From the NCBI GenBank assembly GCA_019637315.1, contig JAHBVU010000006.1:124001-188000 (forward strand): 64,000 bases of DNA, written 5' to 3'. A program made the position numbers and the translations under genes. Positions 27,271-36,578 of the stretch are shown in pieces; within the stretch, counting starts at the first letter, position 1; the number at the start of each line of letters is the position of its first letter. Under the pieces are notes generated by a model. It saw only the letters and a list, made by a program, of their open reading frames with translations. It made no database searches and was not told the DNA's origin. This DNA is from Gemmatimonadales bacterium (GTDB taxonomy: Bacteria; Gemmatimonadota; Gemmatimonadetes; Gemmatimonadales; GWC2-71-9).

Positions 27271-28122
27271 ATGGCTCCACAGGCCCTCCACCAGGCGTCC
27301 ATGCTCGCTCCAAGGCTGGGCAGGATCGTCAGCAGCTACGCACTGCTGATTGCAGCTGTCACTGCCGCTGCTGAGCAGGGTGCGGCCCAAACCCTGATCC
27401 AGGGCTCTGTTCGCGGCGGCGGACGCCCCCTCCCGGGGGCCGACGTACGCCTCGACCCGGACGGAGCTTCGATCCGCACCGACTCGTCGGGAGCCTATCG
27501 ACTCACCGCGGCCAAAGGCGGGGTCATCCGCATCTCGGTACGTGCCGTGGGATTCTTTCCCGCTGGCCGTAACGTCCTCGTCGTCAACAACGACACCGTC
27601 ACGAGCGACTTCACGCTCGATCCGGTTGCTCAGCAGCTCGACGCGATCAGCGTCGAGGCTCCGGGGGTTGCCGTACGGGGCAAGATGTCCGCGTTCGAGG
27701 AACGTCGGCGCACCGGCATTGGCCGGTTCTACACCCGAGACATGCTCGCGGTACGGGAGCACTCGACCATGGCTGACGTGTTGCGAATGACACCGGGGCT
27801 GCGGCTGATTCGTCGCCCCGACGCCTGTGGCGGCGGCTTTGCCGTCGCAACGGGACGCGGAGGCGTCGTCCGATCGGAACGCTGGATGGAATGCAACCCG
27901 AACGGACCAAAGGTCGAACCGGCCTGCTACTTCACGCTCTACCTCGATGGCGTCAGGTACTGGGCCCCGGGCGGGCGGCCGCCGCCCGACATCAACAGCC
28001 TCCAGGTTCACAGCATGCAGGGCATCGAGGCCTACCGCGGCGCAGCCGAGACGCCGACGCAGTACCAGATGACCGGGACCGTCTGCGGCGTCCTCCTGCT
28101 CTGGACCCGCGACGGGTCCTAG
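27271..28122 (+). CDS. CarboxypepD_reg plus TonB-plug protein without barrel
   Basis: A 283-residue exported protein that stops where a TonB receptor would begin its barrel. Seen: a signal peptide ending GAAQT, a carboxypeptidase-regulatory beta-sandwich (QGSVRGGGRPLPGADVRLD), then a plug-like region (FEERRRTGIGRFYTRDML, DVLRMTPGLRLIRRP, YLDGVRYW, GIEAYRGAAETPTQY) ending in TGTVCGVLLLWTRDGS. Several Cys residues could pair. The start could be 27271 or 27301 (neither has a strong ribosome site); both give signal peptides. Plug-only proteins of this kind recur in Gemmatimonadota (family knowledge) and their role is not established. It precedes a D-aminoacylase-like gene by 103 bp on the same strand. 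Confidence 0.75.
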   Translation: MAPQALHQASMLAPRLGRIVSSYALLIAAVTAAAEQGAAQTLIQGSVRGGGRPLPGADVRLDPDGASIRTDSSGAYRLTAAKGGVIRISVRAVGFFPAGRNVLVVNNDTVTSDFTLDPVAQQLDAISVEAPGVAVRGKMSAFEERRRTGIGRFYTRDMLAVREHSTMADVLRMTPGLRLIRRPDACGGGFAVATGRGGVVRSERWMECNPNGPKVEPACYFTLYLDGVRYWAPGGRPPPDINSLQVHSMQGIEAYRGAAETPTQYQMTGTVCGVLLLWTRDGS

Positions 28123-28225
28123 CTCCGCGTTGCACCCCCTAAGTCATCGACACCGGGCCCGATTCGGGTTACCATCCGGGTCTGTATACAATTTGGCATC
28201 CAAACTCCGGATCGAGGTTGACCTC

Positions 28226-29857
28226 ATGCGTCGCATCCGAACGCTCGCTACCCGTCTCGTCGCGGCCCTGCTGCTCGCCGCCCCGGCCGGGCTCAGTGCG
28301 CAATCGTACGACATCGTCATTCGCAATGGCCGAGTCCTCGATGGGATGGGCAATCCCTGGATTCGGGCCGATATCGCCATCAAGGGCGGCAAGATCGCGG
28401 CAATCGGCCTGATCACCGCCAAGGGCGCCCGGGAAATCGACGCTGCCGGGAAATACGTCACCCCGGGCTGGATCGACATGATGGACCAATCTGGCAGCGT
28501 CCTCCTCCGCAACGGCCTGGCTGAAAACAAAGTCCTCCAGGGCGTTACCACCGCCATTGGCGGTGAAGGTGGCTTCCCGGTTTCGGCCAGCGAGATTCCG
28601 AAGTACTTCCAGACCCTGGAGACCCAGGGCATCAGCATCAATTTCGGCTCCTACTACAGCCAGACGCAGGCCCGCACCCCCGTGCTCGGCGGCTCGACCC
28701 GCCGAGCGCCGACAGCTGCGGAGATGATTCGGATTCGCGCCTCGATCGATTCCGCCATGCGCGCCGGCGCGATGGGCATGACGACGGCCCTGATCTACCC
28801 GCCCAGCAGCTACACCACGACCCCGGAGCTGATCGAGAGCGCCAAAGCCCTTGCGCCGTACGGCGGCACCTACGCCAGTCATATCCGGGGCGAAGGCGCC
28901 GAGTTGCTCGAGGCCATCGGCGAGGCTATCGAGATCGGAGAGAAGGCCGGCGTCCCAGTGGAAATCTTCCATCTCAAGGCCGCGTACCAGCCGGGGTGGG
29001 GTACACTGATGCAGGGCGCCTACGAGCTGATCGAGGCCGCCCGCGCCCGCGGCGTCGACGTGGCGGCCGACCAGTACCCGTACACTGCGGGAGGCACCGG
29101 GCTCGAAGCCACGATTCCCTCCTGGGCATTCGAAGGCGGGCGCGACTCGCTTCGGGCCCGGCTGACCAACCCGCAGATTCGGGCCCGATTGAAGAATGAG
29201 CTGAAGACGGGCTCACCGGGATGGTGGAACATCATCGAGGCGGCCGGCAGCTGGGATGGCGTCGTACTGACGGCGGCACGGAGCCAGGAGTACGAGAAAT
29301 ACCAGGGCAAGAGCATCTCGGCCATTGCGAAGGAACTGGGCAAGGATCCCGCTGATGTTGCGTGGGACATGGTCCTTGCCGGACAGGGACGAGTCATGGC
29401 AGTCTACCACATGATGAGCGAAGAGGACGTCAAGACCGCACTCCGCTTTCCCTGGGTCAGCATCGGCAGCGATGCTGGCGCCTCGCTCTCACTCGGCGCA
29501 ACCGAGGCCGCCGGCTTGGCACACCCGCGCGGATACGGCACCCACCCGCGGATCATCGCAAAGTACGTCCGAGATGACAAAGTCCTGACGCTGCCCGATG
29601 CGATTCGGAAGATGACGTCCTGGCCCGCGACCCGAATGAAGCTGCCCAATCGCGGCTCGCTGGTAGTGGGCAACTGGGCTGATGTGGTGATCTTCGACTA
29701 CGACAAGATCCAGGACATGGCCACCTGGGAAGAGCCGACCCGGCTCCCGACCGGCATCGACTACGTCCTCGTCAACGGCCAGATCGCGGCCGAGGGGGGC
29801 AAGCACACCGGGGTCCGGTCGGGTATGGTACTGTACGGTCCCGGCAAGGCGCCCTGA
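28226..29857 (+). CDS. N-acyl-D-amino-acid deacylase family amidohydrolase, exported
   Basis: A 543-residue D-aminoacylase-like enzyme. The ATG at 28226 gives a signal peptide ending GLSAQ. Then: DIVIRNGRVLDGMGNPW (small beta domain), YVTPGWIDMMDQSGS where family members usually have GxIDxHxH, GVTTAIGGEGG, THIRGEG-like SHIRGEGAE, EIFHLKAA, ADQYPYTAGGT, and the late SIGSDAG with AHPRGYGT. The usual HxH pair after GWID is replaced by MMDQS, so metal binding at the first site may be altered. The enzyme would release D-amino acids from N-acyl forms, or act on related substrates. It is followed by a terminator. Confidence 0.85.
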   Translation: MRRIRTLATRLVAALLLAAPAGLSAQSYDIVIRNGRVLDGMGNPWIRADIAIKGGKIAAIGLITAKGAREIDAAGKYVTPGWIDMMDQSGSVLLRNGLAENKVLQGVTTAIGGEGGFPVSASEIPKYFQTLETQGISINFGSYYSQTQARTPVLGGSTRRAPTAAEMIRIRASIDSAMRAGAMGMTTALIYPPSSYTTTPELIESAKALAPYGGTYASHIRGEGAELLEAIGEAIEIGEKAGVPVEIFHLKAAYQPGWGTLMQGAYELIEAARARGVDVAADQYPYTAGGTGLEATIPSWAFEGGRDSLRARLTNPQIRARLKNELKTGSPGWWNIIEAAGSWDGVVLTAARSQEYEKYQGKSISAIAKELGKDPADVAWDMVLAGQGRVMAVYHMMSEEDVKTALRFPWVSIGSDAGASLSLGATEAAGLAHPRGYGTHPRIIAKYVRDDKVLTLPDAIRKMTSWPATRMKLPNRGSLVVGNWADVVIFDYDKIQDMATWEEPTRLPTGIDYVLVNGQIAAEGGKHTGVRSGMVLYGPGKAP

Positions 29858-29944
29858 CGCAAGCCTGTGGCAGCGGCCGCAGCCGCCAACGAGAGCCGCG
29901 CACTCCGGCGGTAAGACTGGGCCCCGGCCACTCTGAAAGAAACC

Positions 29945-29975
29945 AACGCCCTCCTCGAGCTTCGAGGGGGGCGTT
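29945..29975. terminator. Bidirectional terminator between convergent genes
   Basis: A 14-bp stem (arms 29945-29958 and 29962-29975; one G-T wobble) with a 3-nt loop. It lies between the D-aminoacylase (plus) and epimerase (minus) stops and can serve both. Confidence 0.8.
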
Positions 29976-30008
29976 GCGCTTGGTGGGAAGCAGACTGCGC
30001 CTCAGCGA

Positions 30009-31127
30009 CTACTTGCCGGCTCGCGCCTTCCAGGCCGCGATGATCTTGGCGTCGCGCTCGAGGTTGAGCGGCAGCTTGTCACGCTCGGCCTGTGGCAGCG
30101 CCTGAAACCACTCGAGCGTGTCGACCGCCGTCACCGCGAGCGGACGGAACGTGAGGCCCGCCGCCACCGCCTTGTGCGACCTCACATTCATCAGGCCCCG
30201 CGCCGGACCGGTCGGCGGCACCACCATCTGATACCGAGCCTTGTGCTCGGTCAGAAACGGCTCATCGATCCAATGGAAGGAGGTCCGCGCCTGAGTCGTG
30301 GCCCGGATGCCATAGACGAACTCTGCCATCGAGGTGGGGTCGAGGGTGGGGCCGGCCGTGTTATAGATCCCGGAATTGTTCCGCTCGATCGAGTGAATCG
30401 TGAACTCGGCCAGGTCGCGCACGTCGATGAACTGAACCGGCGCCGACTGCGGCCCGGGAGCGATGATCTCACCACCGGTGTTGATCCGAACCGGCCAGTA
30501 GGTAAAGCGGTTGGTCGGGTCGCCGGGACCTGCGACGATGTGGAGGCGCAGAACGGTACCGCGCGACTTGAAGCGGTCCATCACGGCGTTCTCACAGAGA
30601 ACCTTGAGCGCGCCGTAGTGCTTGTTGACGTCCTCGCTGCCAGGCTCGGTCAGTTGCAGCAGCTTGGCATCTTCGGGCAGCGCATCCTGATCCGGGGCAT
30701 ACACCGACCCGGTCGAGATGAACAAGTACCGCCCGACCGCCTGATCCAGCAGCTTGGCCGAGTCGTTGACATGCCGCGGGACGTAGCCGCTGTTGTCGAT
30801 CACAGCGTCCCATTTCTTGCCCTTGAGCGACTCGAGGTTGCCGTCCCGGTCGCCCGTCAGCAGCTCGGCACCCGGAAACAGGTCCACGTTGCTGCGTCCC
30901 CGATTGAAGAGGGTGACCTGATGCCCGCGGTACATCGCGTACCGGACCATGTGTGGCCCGATGAATCCCGTTCCACCCAGGAACAGGAGCCGGAGCGACT
31001 TCGATGCGCTCGGCTGCGGGACCCACGGCCTCGCTTCAGCCGCAAGCGGTCGAACGTGCGGGATAGCAAGCGCTCCGGCCGTTGCACCGAGCGAGGTATT
31101 CAAGAACTGTCGGCGTGTCCACGCCAT
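30009..31127 (-). CDS. Tat-exported NAD-dependent epimerase/dehydratase family protein
   Basis: A 372-residue extended SDR. The N-terminus TRRQFLNTS followed by a weak hydrophobic stretch and an Ala-rich end is a twin-arginine signal, which suits a protein exported folded with its NAD. Then the Rossmann motif GGTGFIG (about 50-56), DNSGYVPRHV, STGSVYAPDQ, and the catalytic Tyr/Lys in HYGALK. RLHIVAGPGDPTNRF and VQFIDVRDLAEF are typical of the isoflavone-reductase/mRNA-binding-like epimerases. The substrate is unknown. It is the last of a run of same-strand genes (dipeptidase, aminotransferase, amidohydrolase, epimerase) but is 86 bp from its neighbour. Confidence 0.85.
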   Translation of the reverse strand: MAWTRRQFLNTSLGATAGALAIPHVRPLAAEARPWVPQPSASKSLRLLFLGGTGFIGPHMVRYAMYRGHQVTLFNRGRSNVDLFPGAELLTGDRDGNLESLKGKKWDAVIDNSGYVPRHVNDSAKLLDQAVGRYLFISTGSVYAPDQDALPEDAKLLQLTEPGSEDVNKHYGALKVLCENAVMDRFKSRGTVLRLHIVAGPGDPTNRFTYWPVRINTGGEIIAPGPQSAPVQFIDVRDLAEFTIHSIERNNSGIYNTAGPTLDPTSMAEFVYGIRATTQARTSFHWIDEPFLTEHKARYQMVVPPTGPARGLMNVRSHKAVAAGLTFRPLAVTAVDTLEWFQALPQAERDKLPLNLERDAKIIAAWKARAGK

Positions 31128-31213
31128 GCACTGCCTCCGTGAAGTGTGGGGTAATCTCTCCTTTACGGACTACGGTCTCAGTTTGTGTCGGCCCCTTCGA
31201 CTTGGCCTGCCGA

Positions 31214-32815
31214 TCACTGTCGATAACGCACCACACCCCGATGAACCACGAAACTGATCTGTCGCGTGTTCCGGATGTCCGCCAGCGGATCCGCCTCCAA
31301 CACCAGCAGATCGGCTGCCTTGCCAACCGAGACCGTCCCGTGGGTCGCTTCCAGGCCCAGCAACTCGGCGTTGATCCGCGTGGCGGATACCAGCGCCTCA
31401 CTCGGCGAAAGCCCCGCCTGCACCAGCAGCACCAGCTCCTCATGCAAGTTGGGCAGGTCACCCTCGACATCTGTCCCGATAAAGTCAGTGCCGGCAGCTA
31501 CCCGCACACCCGCTCGATGCGCTGCGCGGGTAAAGTCCCGGGCACGATCGCTCCGCCGCCGTGCCTCGGCCGTATCGCGAACGCCAGCCCCAATGTGATA
31601 GACCCAGAGCGTCGGCTCGAGAATGACGCCACGAGTCCGCATCCGAACCAGGGCATCGCTCACAGCCGGGTGTTCGGGGCCGATGCCCGTATCGATCTGC
31701 GCTCGGCTGGTGTACGCAGGCAGCTCGGCTACCGCAGCCCAGGCCAGCAAAGGCGCATGTGACAGGACCTCGACTCCAGCCGCGGCCAGTTCCGTCGGAC
31801 GAGCCGGCAGAAGCGTCACATGCGACCACACCTTGAGTCCCTGTCGCTTCGCTTCCCGCGAAATCTTCGCAGCAGTCGATCCGTCGAGAGCCGCATAGAG
31901 CTTGACCCCGGTCACACCGGCGCCCCGCGCCTCGATCATTGCCTGACGCAAATCGGTCTTGCTATCGATCGAGCGAGCCCAGGCCGCAGTACCGATCTCG
32001 ACACCTGCGCTGCTCGCCCGCACCCGCGGATCCGCGAAAAACTCCGGCCCTGCCAGAATCGCCGAGTATCGAACCACCGGAGCGATGATGTCGCCCACCG
32101 CGGCGTCGCGAGCGAGCAGGTTCAGGGCGCGCCCATCTCCGCCCATGTCGCGCACCGCCACCACCCCGCCCAGCAAGGCGTTGCGAAGCCGCCGCTCGGT
32201 CCGATCACGCCGATCGCCATCGCTCGGATCCGTCGCGAGGTGGACATGAGCGTCGATCAAGCCGGGCAGAATCCAACGCCCCGTCAGATCCCGAACCTGG
32301 GCACCCGCCGGCAACGGCTCGGCACCGTCCGGATGCACAGCAGCGATCCTGCCGTCCCGGATCACCACCGTCATACCCGGCCGGGGCTCTGCTCCGGTTC
32401 CATCGATCACGGTTGCTCCGGTAAGCGCCAGCACAGGTGCGACCCGGCCCCAGACCGACGCAAGTACGGCGCGCCGGCCCGGACAGGGATCTGAGACGAG
32501 CTCGAGACTCAATTGGTCGCCCCGGACCAACGACCGGTAGGTGCCCGGGCCGGCGAAGCAACCGAACGCCGCCCCATCGATGCTGACCGTGTCGCCCGCA
32601 ACCCGGATCCGAGCTGCGGACCGAGTCAAACCCACCCCGGAAAACGCCGCACGACCTTCACTCAGATCCATCATCACGCCGCGTGACTGGTACCGTCCCC
32701 CCAGCGACGACTGCGCCGGCAGGGCAGTCGAACCGCCTGCCATACCAAGGCCGATGAGCAGCAGCACCGGCCGCGCCAGGAAGGTATCCAGACGGGCGCG
32801 AACACGAGTGGCCAT
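31214..32815 (-). CDS. Exported amidohydrolase family protein
   Basis: A 533-residue protein. A signal peptide (ends LPAQS) is followed by a 90-residue beta-rich N-terminal part with three cysteines, then the amidohydrolase module: ATVIDGTGAEPRPGM, LPGLIDAHVHLATD (HxH), GVVAVRDMGG, Lys in VTGVKLYAA, His in VWSHVTLLP, His in VLSHAPLL, Asp in AAGTDFIGTD. Close in layout to the other amidohydrolase at 10806-12794 but shorter. It is probably a periplasmic or surface hydrolase of amide or peptide bonds. It follows the aminotransferase by 34 bp and is likely co-transcribed with it and the dipeptidase. Confidence 0.85.
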   Translation of the reverse strand: MATRVRARLDTFLARPVLLLIGLGMAGGSTALPAQSSLGGRYQSRGVMMDLSEGRAAFSGVGLTRSAARIRVAGDTVSIDGAAFGCFAGPGTYRSLVRGDQLSLELVSDPCPGRRAVLASVWGRVAPVLALTGATVIDGTGAEPRPGMTVVIRDGRIAAVHPDGAEPLPAGAQVRDLTGRWILPGLIDAHVHLATDPSDGDRRDRTERRLRNALLGGVVAVRDMGGDGRALNLLARDAAVGDIIAPVVRYSAILAGPEFFADPRVRASSAGVEIGTAAWARSIDSKTDLRQAMIEARGAGVTGVKLYAALDGSTAAKISREAKRQGLKVWSHVTLLPARPTELAAAGVEVLSHAPLLAWAAVAELPAYTSRAQIDTGIGPEHPAVSDALVRMRTRGVILEPTLWVYHIGAGVRDTAEARRRSDRARDFTRAAHRAGVRVAAGTDFIGTDVEGDLPNLHEELVLLVQAGLSPSEALVSATRINAELLGLEATHGTVSVGKAADLLVLEADPLADIRNTRQISFVVHRGVVRYRQ

Positions 32816-32849
32816 ATCAGAAACTCCGAAGGTTCGGCCTGCGACTGCC

Positions 32850-34052
32850 TCAGCCGGAAAGTTCAGCGGTCAAGACCTCTGCCAGGATGTCGAGCCCGGT
32901 CACGATTCGGTCTTCCGGCATGCTCGAGTAGTTGAGCCGCATCGTATTCTCGCCGCCACCCGCCGCATGGAACGGCGCACCGGGCACGAACGCAACGTTT
33001 CGGGCAAGCGCCCGATCCATCAGCACCCGCGTATCGACACCCTGGGGCAACTCGGCCCAGGTGAACATGCCGCCCGCCGGCCGGTTGTACTTGATCGACT
33101 TGGGAAACTTCTCCGCCATGATCCCGAGCATCAGGTCCCGCCGGCTTCGGTACAGCGAACGAATCCGGGCAATGTGCTCCTCGATGCTATACATCTCGAG
33201 GTACTCGTTGAGCTCGGCCTGGGCCAGCGAATTGGTGTGCAAGTCGGCGTTGCCCTTGAGGATGTTGAACCGGGCCACCACCTCGTCGCTCGCTGCGAGC
33301 CAACCGATCCGAAAGCCCGGACAGAAGATCTTCGAGAAGGTGCCGAGAAACAGCACCCGACCTTCGGTATCGAACGCCTTGATCGGCGGTACGTGATTGC
33401 CCTCGAAACGCAGGGCACCGTAGGGGCTATCCTCGACAACGATCGCGTCGAAGCGATTGGCAACATCCACCAGGGCCTGGCGCCGCTCGAGCGACCAGGT
33501 CTTGCCGGTCGGATTCTGGAAGTCCGGCACCACGTAGATGATCCGACTGCGGGGGTTGCGCTCCAGCACCCCCACCAGCTCGTCGATCACCATCCCATCG
33601 TCGTCCATTGCGACATCGGCAAAGCGGGCCTGAAACGAGTTGAACGCGGCCGTGGCGCCGAGATAGGTCGGACGCTCACAGACCACGACATCACCCGGAT
33701 CGAGAAAGAGCTTGGCCGCAAACTCGAGCCCCTGCTGCGACCCGCTCAGGACCAGGATGTTGTCGCCCTGAGTCGGAGCGCCCGCCGCGGTCATACGCGC
33801 AGCAATCTTGGCCCGAAGCGCCGGATTGCCGGCTGTGTCGTTGTACTGCAGGGCAGAACGACCGTACTTCTCGAGGGTCTGGACCGCTGCAGCCTGAAGC
33901 TCAGCTACCGGAAACAGTTCCGCCGCCGGTAAACCACCGGCAAACGAGATCATGCCGGGGCGCAGCGTGACTCGAGCAAACTCGCGCAGGATCGAAGGAC
34001 CGACCCCATCCATCCGGCTCGCGTACCGCAGTGTCGATGCCAGTTCCGTCAT
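32850..34052 (-). CDS. PLP-dependent aminotransferase (LysN/AadR-like, MocR-type fold)
   Basis: A 400-residue class I/II fold aminotransferase close to 2-aminoadipate transaminases. Seen: ISFAGGLPAAELFP at the N-terminus, LQYNDTAGNPALRAKIA, SGSQQGLEF, PTYLGA, PDFQNPTGKTW (the PLP-ring region), EDSPYGALRFEG, and GTFSKIFCPGFRIGW containing the Schiff-base lysine. It transfers amino groups between amino acids and 2-oxoglutarate; the exact donor is not predictable. It overlaps the dipeptidase stop by four bases, so the pair is co-translated, which suggests use of amino acids released by the dipeptidase. Confidence 0.9.
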   Translation of the reverse strand: MTELASTLRYASRMDGVGPSILREFARVTLRPGMISFAGGLPAAELFPVAELQAAAVQTLEKYGRSALQYNDTAGNPALRAKIAARMTAAGAPTQGDNILVLSGSQQGLEFAAKLFLDPGDVVVCERPTYLGATAAFNSFQARFADVAMDDDGMVIDELVGVLERNPRSRIIYVVPDFQNPTGKTWSLERRQALVDVANRFDAIVVEDSPYGALRFEGNHVPPIKAFDTEGRVLFLGTFSKIFCPGFRIGWLAASDEVVARFNILKGNADLHTNSLAQAELNEYLEMYSIEEHIARIRSLYRSRRDLMLGIMAEKFPKSIKYNRPAGGMFTWAELPQGVDTRVLMDRALARNVAFVPGAPFHAAGGGENTMRLNYSSMPEDRIVTGLDILAEVLTAELSG

Positions 34053-35176
34053 CCCAATATCTCCGTAAGCACCCGCTCGAAATTGCGCCCAATAATCTTG
34101 TCGACCTGATCCGCTGAATATCCCCGCTTGCGCAGCCCCTCGGCCAGCACCAGCATTCGATCGGGCCCGTTGAGCTCGGCCGGCCTGATGTGAGTCGGGA
34201 TCTGCTCCGACCCCGGCCGATCGCGGTTGTTCTCCATGTAGCGCCGCATCCCCGCGAGTTCCTGATCCAGCGATGGCACGCCGAGCACCGGGCCATCACT
34301 GGCAAACCCGACCTGATCGACGCCCGCCGTCTTGACCGCATGATCGATGTGCCGGATCACCGTGTCGACCGACGCTGTCGGCTCGCGCGTCAGCCAAAGC
34401 GACATCGAGAAGACCCCGAAGAAGCCACCTCGGTCCGCCAGCAGCCGAATCTCCGGATCGTCCTTGCAGCGCAGGGTCGGATATAGAGCGCGACAGCCCG
34501 CATGCGTCACCAGACAGGGCTTGGACGAGCGTGCCACCGCCTCGCGCAGCGTGCGATCACTGCAGTGCGAAAGATCGATCCCCATCCCGAGCCGATTCAT
34601 CTCGGCCACCACATCCTCGCCGAGACGGCTGAGGCCGGCGTCGCTGCGCTCCTGATAGGAGTCGCCCACCCCGTTGCGATCGTTGTGCGCCAGCTGAAGC
34701 ATCCGGAGCCCGACGCCATGGAAACTCCGCAGGGTCGCCAGGTTCGCATCGTTGACCGACCGTGACGGCGACCCCAGGATGGCCGCATCCTGACAGGTCA
34801 GCACGATCCCCAGCTTCCCGGACGCCGCGGCTGCATCGAAATCCGCGCCGCGACGAATCAGGTGAAATCGACTGGCCGGATCGCTGACCGCGGCGCTCCA
34901 CCCGCCCAGCGCCTCGAACGCCGCCGGCATGGTACGGGGGTACATCTGCAGGTCGATGACGAGACTGGTAAAGCCTCCGCCCAGCGCCCGTCCGGCATCG
35001 AACCGGGGGGAGTCGATGGCCAGGCAGTCGATTCGGGACTGGCGTGGTTGCGGGGCTCGGGCCGCCGCCATCGCAGCTTCGGCGTCGACTGCCATGATTC
35101 CCGCGCTCGCGAAGGCAGCCTGCCTGACGAAGTCGCGCCGGCTCGGGTCCGAGACAGCCTCGCACCGTTTGGTCAC
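34049..35176 (-). CDS. Tat-exported M19 dipeptidase-like protein lacking some metal ligands
   Basis: A 375-residue renal-dipeptidase-family protein. The twin-arginine motif SRRDFVR (12-18) marks it for Tat export. The fold is recognisable by IGIDLSH-type DLSHCSD (His204), VTHAGCRAL (His225), VGFASDG (Asp294) and a C-terminal IIGRNFERVL. However, the N-terminal HxD pair that binds metal in M19 enzymes is absent; at that place the sequence reads AIDSPRFD. The bridging Glu of the usual xEG motif appears as Gln129 (TCQDA). It may bind one metal only, or be inactive or altered in function. It overlaps the aminotransferase start by four bases. Confidence 0.8.
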   Translation of the reverse strand: MTKRCEAVSDPSRRDFVRQAAFASAGIMAVDAEAAMAAARAPQPRQSRIDCLAIDSPRFDAGRALGGGFTSLVIDLQMYPRTMPAAFEALGGWSAAVSDPASRFHLIRRGADFDAAAASGKLGIVLTCQDAAILGSPSRSVNDANLATLRSFHGVGLRMLQLAHNDRNGVGDSYQERSDAGLSRLGEDVVAEMNRLGMGIDLSHCSDRTLREAVARSSKPCLVTHAGCRALYPTLRCKDDPEIRLLADRGGFFGVFSMSLWLTREPTASVDTVIRHIDHAVKTAGVDQVGFASDGPVLGVPSLDQELAGMRRYMENNRDRPGSEQIPTHIRPAELNGPDRMLVLAEGLRKRGYSADQVDKIIGRNFERVLTEILG

Positions 35177-35305
35177 GGAACCACTCCCGATAGTCTTGGG
35201 GGCTTGGCGACTGGAACACTGGCCATCCCTGGAAGATACTATAGGCTCGGCCTGATCTTAGACCGGCCCGATCGAAACCCGGACGAATTCGGTATCTTCC
35301 CGGCC

Positions 35306-35893
35306 ATGGAGATCTTCGCCGCGGTCATCACCCTGTTCCTGATCATGGACCCGCTCGGGAACATCCCGGTCTTCCTGTCGGTGCTTCAGCCGGTCGACCC
35401 CGCTCGGCGACGAACGATCCTGATCCGGGAAATCCTGATTGCCTACGTCGTACTGCTGGTCTTCTTCTTTCTGGGAGAGCACCTGCTCCGACTGCTGCAC
35501 CTGGAAGAGGAAACCATCAGCATTGCCGGCGGCATCGTGCTGTTCCTGATTGCGCTGCGTATGGTATTTCCCCCTCAGGGCGGCATGCTGGGAGACACGC
35601 CGGAAGGCGAACCCTTTGTCGTTCCGCTGGCCATCCCGCTGATTGCCGGGCCCTCGACCCTTGCGGCCGTCCTGCTGCTGCAGCGATCGGCGCAGGGGTC
35701 GACCCTCGCGCTACTGGGCGCCATGACCGTGGCCTGGGCACTCAGTGCCGTGATCCTGCTCTCGTCGACCTTCTTCTACCGAATCCTGCGCGAACGGGGC
35801 CTGATCGCCATGGAACGGCTGATGGGCATGCTGCTCGTGATGGTGGCGGTGCAGATGCTGATCGGCGGGCTCAAGGCGCTGTTGAACCCCTGA
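35306..35893 (+). CDS. MarC family integral membrane protein
   Basis: A 195-residue inner-membrane protein of the MarC/UPF0056 family. It has about six hydrophobic helices. Family features: LFLIMDPLGNIPVFL near the N-terminus, a conserved ISIAGGIVLFLIALRM helix, PLAIPLIAGPSTLAAVLLL, and a last helix ending IGGLKALL. Function is not established despite the old link to multiple antibiotic resistance. The ATG at 35306 starts directly at the first helix; a longer in-frame start at 34862 would run through the dipeptidase gene on the other strand. It stands alone between minus-strand genes. Confidence 0.92.
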   Translation: MEIFAAVITLFLIMDPLGNIPVFLSVLQPVDPARRRTILIREILIAYVVLLVFFFLGEHLLRLLHLEEETISIAGGIVLFLIALRMVFPPQGGMLGDTPEGEPFVVPLAIPLIAGPSTLAAVLLLQRSAQGSTLALLGAMTVAWALSAVILLSSTFFYRILRERGLIAMERLMGMLLVMVAVQMLIGGLKALLNP

Positions 35894-35942
35894 GCCCGCC
35901 GATGCGCGGACAGCGGAAAGACCGGTCGGCAGGCGTGAGCGG

Positions 35943-36578
35943 TCAAATGACCCCGGCGAGAACGTCCCGAATCGCGGCAATCTCGTCTTCGTTGACGAGG
36001 TGCCCCATCCCGGGATAGAGCTTCATCGTCACGTTGCCATGCAGCCGCCGCAAGACCTCGGCCGAGTGACGGACCCGATCGGCCGGGATGTGCGGGTCGA
36101 CATCGCTGCAGCCGAGAAAAACCGGGGTACCGTCGAGCGATCCGGGATAGTCGCGCGGCGTACCGTCAGGGCCGATCAGCCCACCGCTCAGCATCACCAC
36201 CCCGCCATACCGCCGCGCATGCCTGGCTGCGAACTCGCCCGCCAGGCAAGCACCCTGAGAGAATCCCAGCAGCACGGTCCGTTCCGCCGGGACGCCTTCA
36301 GCCGCAATCGTCGCCAGCAACTGCTCCAGCGCCGCCATTGCCGAGGATATCCCCGGCTCGTTCTGCTCGAGCGGCATCAGAAAGCTGAACGGGTACCAGG
36401 TGTTGCCCGCAGCTTGCGGCGCCAGGTAGGCAATCTCAGGCCGGTCGATGACGGATTCCAGCGTCAGAATACTCTCGGCGGTAGCGCCGCGACCGTGGAT
36501 CATCACCACGGCCGCTTTGGCCTCACCGAGCGGCACGCCAGCCGTGCGGACCGGCTGGCCCAGGTGCAGCCCCGTCAC
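35943..36578 (-). CDS. Phospholipase/carboxylesterase family alpha/beta hydrolase (MhqD-like)
   Basis: A 211-residue serine hydrolase of the Abhydrolase_2 (phospholipase/carboxylesterase) family. Seen: MIHGRGATAESIL (oxyanion), YLAPQAAGNTWYPFSF, the nucleophile GFSQGACLAGEFAARH, VFLGCSDVDPHIP (acid), and GMGHLVNEDE (His). It overlaps the stop of the ring-cleaving dioxygenase gene by four bases. In Bacillus the same pair, MhqD-type carboxylesterase and MhqA/E/O-type dioxygenases, detoxifies quinones and hydroquinones under the MarR regulator MhqR (family knowledge). The same role here is inferred from the pair, the adjacent MarR gene and the shared operator. Confidence 0.88.
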   Translation of the reverse strand: MTGLHLGQPVRTAGVPLGEAKAAVVMIHGRGATAESILTLESVIDRPEIAYLAPQAAGNTWYPFSFLMPLEQNEPGISSAMAALEQLLATIAAEGVPAERTVLLGFSQGACLAGEFAARHARRYGGVVMLSGGLIGPDGTPRDYPGSLDGTPVFLGCSDVDPHIPADRVRHSAEVLRRLHGNVTMKLYPGMGHLVNEDEIAAIRDVLAGVI

